Source: Manduca sexta
Lineage: Eukaryota; Arthropoda; Insecta; Lepidoptera; Sphingidae
Assembly: GCF_014839805.1 (NCBI RefSeq)
Contig: NC_051124.1
Span: forward strand, 2,852,001-2,916,000
DNA: 64,000 nt
Reading direction: 5' to 3'
The position numbers and the translations under genes are program-made. Numbering within the stretch: the first letter of the stretch is position 1; each line of letters starts with the position of its first letter. Positions 35,601 through 46,824 of the stretch are shown piece by piece. The notes below the pieces were generated by a model that ran no database searches, was not told where the DNA came from, and saw only the letters and a program-made list of their open reading frames with translations.

Positions 35601-36480
35601 TTTTGGCGCCGAGTTACTTGTCTCAATCAGCTGGACATTCTAACTTTGTATAAACTGTGATATGACGTCTAAATTTGAAGCTAAACTCGCTTCCGCTATT
35701 GGTCAATACAAGCAGGTGTGATCAACCTTTTCCAATTCTTATTAAGTTGTTTTAGTTTCATCTGGCTGTAAATATCATTATTTTATTGCCTCCATTTAGT
35801 ACTATCGCGTAGATGGCATTTCATATCGGAGCGCATTTCGTTTAAAATATTGTTTCTCAAAGATCAACCTACAAATTTTAGTAAGTTAAAAATATTAAAT
35901 GTTTTTGTTTGGAGTTATTATTTGTACATTAATAATTTTGAAATAAAATATAAAAAAGGAATAATCATATCGACAATTATAAATGACTTTAAATCCTTAA
36001 GCAGTGGATATCGAAAAAAAATTGTAGTTGTAGAAACATTTGGTTCGGTGCGATTACCGTCTCATTTGGCGGCTCATCGCATAGTACGATAGACTACCAA
36101 AATAATAATAGTAATAATCTATAATTTTCAAATATATTAAAGTCCTGTTTATAGGTAAGTAAAAATGTTGCGTACCACTGCTTGCCCCAGGATGTGTAAC
36201 TTCCGAAACAACTGTTGAAGTTTACACGACAATGAGTGATGTTCCGCCGGCGCTCTACTTCCCCACCCTCCCCGTCTTACCATCCTCCCCTACCGTATTT
36301 ATTTATTTTTAAATAGCTGGTGTAACTCGCGCCGATAAAATCACACTTGTGGTGTGTTCTTAAAGGCCTGTGTTACAAACCATGCAAATCTATGAAACAG
36401 TAGGATACAAATAATAAAACAAAACAGTGTTAGCAAAAACGAGCCAATCAATCTTTTTATGAGTACATTGTAACCAAATA
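32690..36480. other. Stretch with no gene recognised
   Basis: About 3.8 kb of A+T-rich DNA. A probable old repeat lies at 34200-34330 (GGACCCCTGGAGTCCACC, then ATTAATACGTGAGG), single copy here. A perfect 14-bp palindrome CGGCCATATGGCCG sits at 34694-34707. The open frames seen are short and unconvincing. Confidence 0.4.
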
Positions 36481-36645
36481 AGCCGTTATAGCCTAGTTAG
36501 GAGTGGAATAGACTGCCGACAAGAAGGTTCGCAGGTTCAAATCCCAAGATCACATTCTTTTCTCAAGACATGTGTGGATTCTTTATGAATTATCGCATGC
36601 TTTATCGATGAAGGAAAATGTCGTGAGGAATCCTGCACATCTGAG
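36481..36645 (+). mobile_element. SINE-A, 3'-truncated
   Basis: AGCCGTTATAGCCTAGTTAG head and intact B box GGTTCAAATCC, with the body ending after CACATCTGAGAAACC. The tail is missing. Confidence 0.78.
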
Positions 36646-37292
36646 AAACCTCAACGTAGATCATCCAGGTAGGTACACAATAGATTTTATTATGCACAAG
36701 TGTGCGCAATTCACAGGTGCACTCTCTTTCTTTAACTCTCATAATCCGAAACAGCAATCCGACATGACCAGAGAGAGATCAGGAGCAGAACAGCAGCTAT
36801 CATCTTTTAAACCCACAGCTTGAGCTACACGCGTGCCGGCGATTAATAACTTAAACATAAATTAGTTTTACTTTGCCCTAGAGATATGTTGACTCCCTTT
36901 CAAATGGCATAGATACGGTTAGTTCCGACAACGCGCCTTGGGAGTTGTCAAGTCGGACAAAAAAATTTAACGCGGTTGAAAAGAGAGTTTGTGTTGCGTT
37001 TCGTATAAAATGTAGGGAGAAAGTTTTTAGCAATTTTTGACCTTAAAAGTATTCAAACTTCGATGGCCCCAAAGAGTCGTCTAATCCTTATAATAAGCAA
37101 ATGGTTTGGTTGGCTTAAAAAAAAATGCGTAGATTTTTGTTGTGAGTGTATATTTTCTGAAAATCTGGAAACGCAGTTCTTAAATTCTCCAAAAATGATA
37201 CAGTCTTCTGAAAAAGCTTTTGATAGTTACAGCGGTTATTTTAAATAAACTGTCTTAAATATGTTAAAATGGAAAATAGCAGGTTCACTTAC

Positions 37293-37357
37293 CGTCTCAA
37301 AAGACCCATAGCCAGACCCGCATTCCGGAAATATTTCAGTTAAGAAAAAAAATTCAA
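37293..37357 (-). CDS. Candidate 65-nt internal exon, unknown gene
   Basis: Minus strand: acceptor TTTTTTATTAG, then open sequence VEFFFLTEIFPECG, SGYGSFET, and a donor GTAAGTGAAC. It starts in phase 1, matching the end of the 39.3-kb candidate exon (the shared G completes Val), and ends in phase 0, matching the 26.2-kb candidate. The T-rich start looks more like an intron tract than coding DNA, which lowers confidence. No family recognised. Confidence 0.2.
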
Positions 37358-37844
37358 CTAATAAAAAATTAAAACTAACATTTGCATTTAAAAGTGAGAC
37401 CAATATCGTTCTAATTAACCATGGCATCCGGTTCGTTGGCTGTCAAATCGTCGGAACGTCATTTTTTACACCACATGCATGCGCAGATATGTTACATTTT
37501 ATAGTAGCAGCGTTCAATATTGTATTAAAACTTGAAAGACTTTTGTGGACATGGTCAGATTTATTTATTTTTTATTTTTAACAAACACTTAGTATGTTTT
37601 AGATGCGAAAGATTATGACAAAAAAAAAGAATTAAAATTTATAATAAAAAATGTGTATACCTTTGCTTTTAGAACTAAGGATATCTCAAGTAGAATACGA
37701 AGTCATCATACAACATAATTACTGTTCATCACGGCATCCAAAAACAATTCATTCTAACCATAAAATACCTACATTTTGGACCTATAGAACTTCATTATAA
37801 AACACTATAATATACCAGTAATTATGTCAATGGTATAACTTGAA

Positions 37845-38106
37845 TCCTTTGGATTTTTTACACTCACGCATTCAAATCCTTTAATCCTCAAGAGGATAAG
37901 CAGAGGCTGGTGCACCCATTTCCTGCTGTCTATTTCGTTCCGTGACCTGATAGGATGCGAGTCTATATTATCGGGCACATATTCCAGTCTTCGGGCTGAT
38001 AACAAAACACAAACTCAATATCATTTTTCCCGACTCAGGGATTGAACCCAAGACCTCAGTACGGCTGTTGTACCGTAATAAAAATACGCCATCGAGGTGT
38101 TGTTAG
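37845..38106 (-). mobile_element. SINE-2, near full length, minus orientation
   Basis: Complement: CACCTCGATGGCGTA head, GTCTTGGGTTCAATCCC B box, CAGCCCGAAGACTGG, GTGCACCAGCCTCTGCTTAT and GGATTAAAGGATTTGAATGC end. The short ORF here is repeat-borne. Confidence 0.75.
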
Positions 38107-38878
38107 TTATTAATATACTACACATTTAACTAGGACGTCATTAATATTATAAATTCAATAGTTTGTTAAGGAGTTTGGATGTTGGTGAGAAGTGAGAAGT
38201 AAACAGCTGAATATATTTGGATTAAAGATATAGACCCAAGGGCGTCGCCAAGGGATCTAGAGATTCTAAAAAAGTAGTCAAATGTAAAGCAACCAAAGTC
38301 CTAAGTCTTTGACTTGACTTGCTTGATCGATCATTCCCGTACGCCGAAACTCGAATGAATTACTAATTCCATTCCTAATATTCCGTACGCTTAATTACGA
38401 TCTGCTCTATGTTATTGTTAAAGCAGGAGAGACGGAGTGGGAGAGGAACATGTGCTCTCGACTTTACCTACAATTCATACTTTTCTCATACTCCATATCA
38501 ACTTGCCCCCCCTGGCACATCGGCTGGCGCTGCCCTAGCACAGACCATTACTGTATATTCTATTTCCGATTCCGAATAAAGACACCATGTGACTTTAATT
38601 CAGCAAACGATATTCACGGGGATGATGTCATGAGCAAAATGAACCTTAAATTGGGTCTGATAATATTTATTTTTGCTTATTAATTTTTTTTCCACACAAA
38701 TCCTGCCCTGTGTAATACATGAATTATGATAATCAGATAGATATCAGCGTATTTTCCCAGTGCAACGTCATCCATTTGTATGGAGATTAAACATAATTAT
38801 TTATCGATAAAACTGATATATTTTAATATCTGATACCTTTAAGTGTGTGCGGTCACACATGTAATGTTTTGTATATAT

Positions 38879-39185
38879 AATAATATCAGCCCTGTATTAT
38901 ATACTATCCTACTGTTGGGCATGGGCCCCCTCTACTACTGATTCTCTTAAACTCCGCTGGCCTAGTGCGGATTGGTAGACTTCACACACCCTCAAAATTC
39001 CTATAGAAAATTACTCAGGTATAGGTTTTCCCACGATGTTTTCCTTCACCGTTAAAGTAAGCCATAATTCACAAAGAATACACACATGATTTTATAAAAG
39101 TCAGAGGAGCGTGCCCTTGGGTTTTGAATCTGTGGATATTCGTCTTGGCAGTCCGTTCCACACTCATCTAGGCTATCGCCACTTC
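38879..39185 (-). mobile_element. SINE-A, full length, minus orientation
   Basis: AATAATATCAGCCCTGTATT at the left, GGCTATCGCCACTTC at the right, with the B box decayed (GGATTCAAAACC type). It ends about 35 bp from the splice donor of the candidate exon at 39221, inside the presumed intron. Confidence 0.82.
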
Positions 39186-39220
39186 GTATGACGGGCATTA
39201 ATGGCAGTCGCGTCACTTAC

Positions 39221-39326
39221 CGTTGAGCAAGAACTTCTTCGTTTCATCGTTAAAAATCCAGGGCATGTCCCTTATTCTTCGTCGCTTTAGGCCGGAAACC
39301 CCGCTCGTTTCACTCACCAATGACAT
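39221..39326 (-). CDS. Candidate first coding exon, unknown protein
   Basis: Minus strand ATG at 39324-39326 opens 35 codons, MSLVSETSGVSGLKR, RRIRDMPWIFND, ETKKFLLN, plus one G before a strong donor GTAAGTGACG. The frame is unbroken, balanced in composition and not in a repeat. A basic KRRRIR patch is followed by a hydrophobic and acidic segment; no family recognised. A second donor-like GTGAGTGA lies 9 bases after the ATG, and an in-frame Met at codon 21 is an alternative start. Upstream, within 30 bp, is a perfect cAMP-response palindrome. Possible further exons are at 37293-37357 and 26214-26258. Confidence 0.38.
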
Positions 39327-39344
39327 GTGTTCGCTGCCGAATGA

Positions 39345-39352
39345 TGACGTCA
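39345..39352. promoter_or_regulatory. CRE palindrome TGACGTCA
   Basis: A full TGACGTCA element (CREB/ATF site) 18 bp upstream of the candidate minus-strand ATG at 39326, within ATGATGACGTCATTTG. Suggests a promoter here if the exon is real. Confidence 0.35.
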
Positions 39353-39642
39353 TTTGTCATGTCAAGTGTCTTGCGAATTTTGGACCCCACGCGACAATGT
39401 TGGTGTTTATTGGCCATAATTCTCAAGTGGTTCCATTCGTGATTTTTATTGATTTTGACGTGTTGGCGAATGTTTGGCAATGTTGGTAGAGTTTGTTTTT
39501 ATTGTAATTTGTCATGTTCTCCATGTGTTTGAAAGTTTGATTGCAAATATTGGTTACAGTACTTTTCAAGATGTATAGTCTACGTGGCACAGCAAATAAA
39601 CGACAAGGTTACTTGATAGTGGTGACCGCCATCCCTGAACAT

Positions 39643-39834
39643 CACAGTGTAGCCAGTGTAACTACTGGATATAATATGACTTAACATCTCATGTCTCAGG
39701 ATGGCGAACGCAGTAGAATACCAAACAATACTTTGTAATTAAAGGTGTTGGATAGTGTTTCTACTGTTTACGGGCGTATCGCTTACATCAGGCTAACGCA
39801 AGCTCGTCTCGTTATTCAAAGTGATAAAAAAATA
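39643..39834 (+). mobile_element. Family B retroposon tail, 5'-truncated
   Basis: Begins within the family (CAGTGTAGCCAGTGTAACTA) and ends CTCGTTATTCAAAGTGATAA plus A-rich tail. 5' truncation is typical of retroposition. Confidence 0.8.
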
Positions 39835-41177
39835 ACATGAATAATACCAATAATTAACAATATAAATTTTACTTAAAGCCGTATCATCAACGTCTTTACA
39901 AGTTAATGGTAATTGTTCAAAGTTCCCGCTATCCATAATGTGTTTCATAATTTTTTAAAGCATTAAAAACAAAACTGCTGACACATGTTCATAGGCAAAA
40001 TTACCCAGCATTTACGGCTAAAATAACGTCGTATATCTTTGAACAGATAATTTATGATAACATGGCATAAATGTTCAGATATTTTAATAATTGGTAACAT
40101 ACATTACCCGTTGGTGCATGCTGCGCGTGAGCAATTTTGATAAAAAATAGTTAATCGCCTTCGGAATCACACCTTTTATGTAAAAAATTAAACTATCGAC
40201 CTTCACACACTGACAGGATAGGAGCCATAGAGATCAGAATACATAGACAAGACTTTATGTAAGAGTAGAGTTTTAAATGCTGAAATGTTATTTTTATTCT
40301 GTGCCATGTAAAAAAACGTTTTTTTTAATATTAAAATAAATGTAGTTCTTTGGAGATACTTCGTTCGTCGTCTGTAATGTTAAACTGTTATGATTGTTTT
40401 ACTTTTTGATACTTTAAAATTCACATGCATATAGTTCAAAATTATAATTTTCGTGAAATACAATAACCATATCTAGACTAATTAATGTTTTAGTAATTGT
40501 CGATAAAAATGAAACTATTAATTGGTTTGTAAAGGAGAGACAGATATAATTAAAAACAGTGCTGAACAATCTTACAAATTAACTTAAAATATTATGGCCA
40601 GTAGCACTCAGAAACAAAATAGATCCTTAATTTAAATTATTAGTTTAAAAAATAGAGACCTAGCTAAAGCACCAACGCTTTAAGAAATAAAATTGAATGT
40701 ATTTTAGGATCCTTAATCTAAATTATTATAATAAAAATTAAGACTCGACTAAAGCACCAATGGTTCATGTGATTTCTTCCATCACATTAGGGGTAACAGC
40801 GTACGTTTAACACTTAATACCTACTTACCGCACGAGTATACCTACTTATATACATATTTTGAAACATCATAAAAATATTCGAATTTAAGTGCTTCAAATT
40901 CTCGGTCTCAAAAATACTTACCCAATTAACAAATTTAATCTAAAACATGCAATTCTCGTGTTTATTAACTCTACATTGCACAATAGCTTGGTCGGCGGTC
41001 CTGGGCGCAGGTGGGTAGCAAAAAAACGAAAGGATTCACCGACATGCGCAGCTGCGACACTCAGGTGCATGGATTTAGGTTACCGGGATATGATTAGGAT
41101 ATTATAGCCTAGATAACGTAGAAAAGAGACGGTTGTTAATTTAAAGGCGAGTGTAGACTAGATTTTAATACAGATAG
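39835..41177. other. Stretch with no gene recognised
   Basis: A+T-rich DNA. A near-duplicate phrase occurs at 40617-40680 and 40708-40765 (ATCCTTAATTTAAATTATTA / GACTCGACTAAAGCACCAA-like), a local ~95-bp tandem duplication. 40980-41107 reads open but without a family match. Confidence 0.4.
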
Positions 41178-41250
41178 TGATTCCACTGCACCTAATGGTA
41201 AGTAGAGTGGGGTCCAATAGAATGTCGATTGACGAGAGATGATTGCCCCG
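41178..41250 (+). repeat. Dispersed repeat family G fragment
   Basis: CACTGCACCTAATGGTAAGT, TAGAATGTCGATTGACGAGA and GATGATTGCCCCG, opposite in orientation to the copy at 23336. Confidence 0.5.
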
Positions 41251-42184
41251 CGACGTAATATGATATGTAAAACCACATTGTTTTCATTGATTCGAATTTT
41301 AAATATCGCGCGGAATCGGTCGCTCACGTGTCAGTGTAACTATGACGTCGTAAATAAACCAAAATGGAGTTACGGTAATCAAACTAAAATTTGTAATATC
41401 ACGCGTGACTTAGATTCTTGTTATCAGTATAAAAAATAGCAATTTTATTTGGCGAAAATAATATATTTGCAATTTATAATTGTAGACAAAAAACTATAAG
41501 AATTACTATTGTTAGCGTAAAAGCTACCGTATCCAATACATTTTACATTTAATAGTTACAAATCTGAAATAGCCAATGTTATAATTGTACTAGGTATGTA
41601 CTAGATTACATTATAAAAAGCTATATCTATTTAAAAAGAAAGGTATAAACCAAGAATTAACATAATATTCATATTTAGTACTCACCAAGAATAGTTTAAC
41701 ACGCAGATAAAACAACAAAAATTAAATGTAAAACGCGTGCCTATATGTCATTAAAATACATCAAAAGCAATCGATACAAGTTTTCTCAGCGTGAGACGGA
41801 AAAAAAATCACAAAAGCGGCGCCAGCATCACGTCTCGAGACGACAGGTAGCCTTTTGTTCCCAACACACGGCTTTTTGTGGCGCGAGACACAGCTGGACC
41901 AAAGGGTTCCTAATGTATAAATATGGCTGACAAGTGCTGGTTTTCCTAGTTTGAAAAACCCCGTGTGTTTAGGGAAATTTCGACTTTTTATAAGCAACCT
42001 GTATTACACGGTGGGTTCAATAGAGTTTACAAACGAGAGAAGTTTCACGCGAGACATAGTGGTAGTCCAGTTGCCAGAATTATACTGCTTATTAGAAGTA
42101 CACTGGTTGACTCGGGAAAGCTACTCGCCCTCCAGTCACTGGTACGTTCCTTCTTTTTATATTATTGTATAGCAGACGCGGAGG

Positions 42185-42285
42185 GTCCTTATAACCAGAT
42201 TCCTGCCGGCTTCCTTTTCGTAACTCATCTAATTATCATTAGAAAGATTTGTAGAGCGCATTCTGGCAATCGCTGACAGTTATTT
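42185..42285 (+). repeat. Dispersed repeat family H, copy 2
   Basis: GATTCCTGCCGGCTTCCTTT and AAGATTTGTAGAGCGCATTC align with 16940-17040. Confidence 0.4.
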
Positions 42286-43429
42286 CAAACAATTGACAGT
42301 TATATAAAATTAATACTTTCGTTAAATTTTCTTAACTTGTCTAATTTGCCGCGAAATTTTTTGAATTTTTTCTTTCATAAGAACCTTCTCCTGACAATAA
42401 CAAACACAATAAACAAAATAGTAGTGAAATCGTGATCGCGTGACCAAGGGAAATAGGGATTCATTTTTATATGTATAGATATTAGTAGTACCTATATGTT
42501 GTTGAGTTCCCTTTTTGAAAATGTCATCATGAGCCACTGTTGTAGTCGCTGTTCAGTAGACAAAATTCGTTTACTCAACAATTAACTACGACTTTCACAA
42601 GTCTAGTAATAGACATAATGAAAATCATGACGCAACGCATGCAAAATACTAAGAAAAAGTTTTTAAAGCCCCGTTAATTGCCAACAACGCGTCCTCATTA
42701 CGCAGCCTGCGCCACCGATACGCCTTGCGTATACAGAATGCACATCTGGGAGCAATGAAGGACTTTAATCTCGGAAAGAACTCAAATATCATCGGTAAAC
42801 ACACGATTTTAAACATTAAACTCATACACAAAAGATTCCTTTCTCGCTGCATTTGATGCACCGCCCATGTCTGCGAACACCTGTTTCGACCGCAGCGCTT
42901 ATTCACACTGCTTGTGAAAGGATTTTTTACCTTATTTCAAAGGAGCAAAGATTGTTTTTAATGTGGGTAGGTGGGCCACCGCATTCCTGCTTCACAGGGA
43001 TGTTCGCATAAATTATCGATGTTTCTCTTCGCGACAATGCCCGTGCGGTATATGCGTCTCTGTCTAAACACTTGTTTTTGTTTCTTTGCGGCTGTTAAAT
43101 GTGCGCGGACGACACAAGTGCCGCGCTTCCCAATCCGCCAATAAGTCTCATGCACATTTATGTTTGTTTATGTTTTATTATAATTTTGATGCGTTACCTT
43201 GTCGCATTAAGCTGACTAGGTCGATTTTCCTACGCGTGTTGCCAAATTTATGAGTTTATATGATTGTAAAATGTTTATCAGCAAGGATTTCCTGTAACCT
43301 TTAGGTGAAGCGAGAATGACCGACGCTTCCGCGTAATTCCAATTTGCTTAGAAATAAGTTATCGGTGGCAGTTGATTTGTCGAGGCAAATACCAGTTGAT
43401 CGACGCCAGGTCACGAGGCTAGTTCATAA

Positions 43430-44340
43430 TACACGAGGTGTCGGCGGCCAGCCGGCGCCACGGCGGCAAACGCGGCGCCTACTATCCTGTCACTCATGCT
43501 TGCTACCAACCAAACGATTTTCAACCTTAACGAGCCTGAATAAAGTCACATCTAACTAAGTTACGGGGGGATCGGTTGCAATTTCTCCTGTGCTCAAATT
43601 TCAATTCTAACTTGAAAAGCAATAAGGTCCACAGTGATGTTAATAAAATTATTTTATATTGAATTCGTTCCTTGATTTTGAATTCCGAGCACTGAGTAAA
43701 AGAAAGCGATTTTTTAAGGAAGCGTTTGTCTTCTGTACATTAAATTGAGACATTATATAAGTCATAAATGGTTTAGTCTTATCACGTAGTGTGTAAGAGC
43801 TATAAATCATTTACTTCGGTGCGTGTGCGCGTGTGTGTGGGTAATGAGCGGTGAGTAATTGTCACTTACACGCTTAATTTAAATATATCAGTGCGCGAGA
43901 GGTCAGCTATATTTGGCGCCACTTGCGCCAGCGCCAGGTGGTGTGCGGCGCTCGCGTCACATAGCCCGTAAACCTTATACAATCTGAGTGCTCGCAGCTC
44001 AAGTGAGGGCAAGTCAATTAAACCCGATCACGTTGATGGACAGATCACTGAGTGGGCATACCCATTTTTTGTCGCGCTCGCTGTGCGCGTTAATATTTCT
44101 ATTTTCATCTAACAGGATCTTGTTGTATGAACGTTGTGTTACTTAAAATCCGTTTCGTTTAAAATCGAACTTGCCAGGTCAGTGTTTCTCGTGGACCTCT
44201 ATAAACAGCCAAAAAAGTTGTTAAATAAAACGCGACAAGATTCACGCCGTTTCTTTACGATTTGTGGCTAGGTGTCAAAAGCTTTACCTGACCGCTGACG
44301 CCCACGTGAGGTGCGAGGCGCGCGGCCCGAGGCGGGGTGA
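43430..44340. promoter_or_regulatory. CpG-rich region upstream of the 45-kb gene starts
   Basis: Repeat-poor DNA with CpG clusters at 43437-43490 (GGCCAGCCGGCGCCACGGCG), 43900-43990 (GGCGCCACTTGCGCCAGCGC) and 44295-44340. A strong plus-strand donor GTGAGTAATT at 43851 follows ATGAGCG. There is no long ORF. The composition and absence of TEs suggest a cis-regulatory domain. Confidence 0.35.
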
Positions 44341-44844
44341 TGCTGCACCGATATTTACTATCTCAGGGACATTATGTTTGTTCGGGAATTATTCCTTCAC
44401 ACCTCAATACTGGGGCCGCTACTCAAATTATTGTACAAATACAAAAATCGTATTTTGGGAATGACGCGTCATGTAAATTAGCCCGTGATTTTGGGAACCC
44501 GATCACGTACCGGCATGAGTTAAGCAAAAACATTTTTTAAGCCAAACGTTCCACTTTTTAAAATTATTTTTATGGTAAGAATAATGGGCAGTAAATGAGC
44601 GCGATCCGACATTGATGGTCGCTTGCGCATCAGAAATGCTGAGACAATCATTTTCATCTCCCTTATGAATCGAATTAACGCGGTAACCCCTGTTTGAGCC
44701 CATAAAAATTCACGACAAAACCTGTATAAACGGCTGGAGGCGAAACATAGTTGTTTTGCGACTCGTTCCCAGAAATCGAGGAAATGTTCGAGCAAAAAGC
44801 CGTCCGAACAGGATTTTGTATCGACATTGCCAAATCTGGACGCG

Positions 44845-44955
44845 TTAAGAAATGATAAAGAGGACGCCGCCACCGCCGCAAGAGTGCAAACTGCACGAGA
44901 AACAAAAAAATAACAACAAGATCAAATAAAAACTCACTTCCTTAAAGGAGGGCAT
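44845..44955 (-). CDS. Short ORF at a putative minus-strand gene start
   Basis: ATG at 44953-44955 (CAACATG context) starts MPSFKE, followed at once by a strong donor GTGAGTTTTT (exon 44938-44955, phase 0). If unspliced, the frame continues 36 codons to TAA with a signal-peptide-like core LILLLFFCFSC and a GGGG run. A TTTTTTTGTTTCTCGTGCAG acceptor follows only 47 bp after the donor, which is very short for an intron. So this is either a tiny secreted-peptide ORF or the first exon of a minus-strand gene, divergent to the plus exon at 45927. No family recognised. Confidence 0.25.
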   Translation of the reverse strand: MPSFKEVSFYLILLLFFCFSCSLHSCGGGGVLFIIS

Positions 44956-45399
44956 GTTGGTGCACCGCCGACGTCTCGAGACTCAAGACTCGAGCGAGTA
45001 CAAGCCGACCAAAACGAGATTAATTTATAACTCCGAGTGCGCGGAAGATAGTAAAAAGCGGCATCACAATGATCAAGTGTAATTGTGCGTAGTTTTGTTA
45101 CCGCATCATTACGGCATGATGTTCTGATGACTTGCATAACGTCTTCATGTGAAGCTCCCCTGATAAACAACGCACTTCATTCTATTCCGTCTGCTTAACA
45201 TTCGACGACTGGTGGAGGATAAAACACCATCAAACGAGCCACGATTGTAATATCGATGTCCAATACGAATTTTGATATGTGCCTTCTAAATGCAGCGGTC
45301 GCACGGTGCGAATAAAGTGTACTTAAATTATTGTATAATGTGTGTGCGTGAGTCATGGACGTGCACATGTGCATGTGGAAATAGCCTGTAAGTTGAACA

Positions 45400-45926
45400 A
45401 ATGTTCGGATACACGGCGCGTAGTGTGGCGCGGCGATCCTCACGACTCGCCGCCGCGCGCCGCCGGCCAGAGAATGCGACCGGCTGGCGCACCAGTGCTG
45501 TCACCCATCCGACACTGGCTTATCGATACTTCCAACTATCAACTACTACTACCAACTACCATATTCAACGCTAATAAATAAATTCCATCTACAATTGCGA
45601 CCATTACGTAACATTAATTAAAACACCTAAGTTAACAAATAACGTTCACACATCAGACTCGGTTGCACAGCCTCGCGTATATCGACAACGTGCCGATAAA
45701 ATTCCGTGCATGACACGCAGCGCATCTCTAAGGGCGAGACTGCTGGCGCCGGTCTTTTTTACCCCGACAGCGAGTCGGTCCAAGTTTACACTTGGTCGTG
45801 TCAGTCGAGAGAAGCATGCCGTGCGCGCGCGCGTTCGCCCCGCGCCACCTCCGTTGACGAGTGTACGCTGTGTCTTATACGTGCCATTAGTGTTTTTGGA
45901 TTTTTATTTTGGATGTTTTACGCAAG
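45400..45926 (+). promoter_or_regulatory. Promoter and 5' UTR region of the 45.93-kb exon
   Basis: CpG-dense blocks at 45415-45490 (GACTCGCCGCCGCGCGCCGC) and 45825-45850. A GTGTCAGTCGAGAG at about 45799 contains the insect initiator TCAGT. No TATA box at a fitting distance. The sequence between this site and the ATG has no repeat and would be a ~125-nt 5' UTR. Confidence 0.4.
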
Positions 45927-45966
45927 ATGTCGAATTTCAGTGCCGATGGACAGTCTGCTGTTAAAG
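45927..45966 (+). CDS. Candidate first coding exon, unknown protein
   Basis: ATG in a good context (CGCAAGATGTCG) encodes MSNFSADGQSAVK plus one G, then a donor-like GTTTGTTAAG. The exon is 40 nt and ends in phase 1. It lies downstream of a CpG-rich, initiator-containing, TE-free region, which fits the start of a gene with a long first intron; repeats resume after 46.5 kb. The donor deviates from GTAAGT, which lowers confidence. Acceptors I checked to 64 kb open no frame in the right phase, so later exons are probably outside the window. Family not recognised. Confidence 0.4.
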
Positions 45967-46520
45967 GTTTGTTAAGTTAATGTTTTACTTCCGGTTTTGT
46001 TTAGTTTTCCGGTTTTTACTTCATTAAAATGAACAAATATGCGCGCTTTAAATTGGAATATTTTTTATTTGATTGTGCGAAACTATTTTTAATAATGATC
46101 AGTTTAATAACGATCTTATTTGTTATACTTAAAAAAGTAAACAATAACAATAGAAACAAAACACTAAACATTAATGTTTTTGAACCTTTTCAATGGTAGA
46201 GTTGGCGTACACCGCTATATAAACTTAAATTTCATAAATATTAAAATGAAATTGAAAACTTTGATTATGCAACTTGTTCTTATCTGATAAGCGAGTACCC
46301 ATAAACAGTAGCAACATTATCCGGAACTTTAAATTTCAACACTGCATTATAGTGCGGCGCACTCGTCACTTTGAAACATTAGTTATTATTTTATATTGTT
46401 CAGTAATTATACTAGATATAGGCTGTAGGACTTCTATATTTATTCATAAAGTACATGTTTTTCAAATGCATTATCTGTGATGAAATATAGAATTCTTATT
46501 ATCCTTAATACATATCATAA

Positions 46521-46824
46521 ATGATATCAGCCCTGTGTTAAATACCATCCCACTGCTGAACACGGGGCTCCTTTACTACTGATAGAAATTAGGCCCTAGT
46601 CCATTACGCTGGCTGGCTGGCCTGGTGCAGATTGGTAGACTTCTCTACACCCTCAAAATTACTATAGAGAACTTCCCAGGTGTTTAGGTTTCCTCACGAT
46701 GTTTTCCTTCACCGTTAAAGGAAGCGATAATTCACAAAAGTCAGAGGTGTGTGCCCTTGGGATTTGAACCTGCGGACATTTGTCTCGGCAGTCCGTACCA
46801 CACCCAACTAGGCTATTGCCGCTC
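46521..46824 (-). mobile_element. SINE-A, full length, minus orientation
   Basis: ATGATATCAGCCCTGTGTTA to GGCTATTGCCGCTC with intact B box (GGATTTGAACC complement). A GGCTGGCTGGCC expansion and a ~25-bp deletion in the body are specific to this copy. It inserted within the presumed first intron of the 45.93-kb gene. Confidence 0.85.

Noticed and set aside
41951..42276. 73- and 103-codon overlapping ORFs
   Set aside because: Overlapping frames are open together, and the 3' part is dispersed repeat family H.
44520..44905. Overlapping minus-strand ORFs of 76 and 117 codons
   Set aside because: Two overlapping frames are both open with non-ATG starts, and neither resembles a known domain. More likely a composition effect or untranslated sequence.
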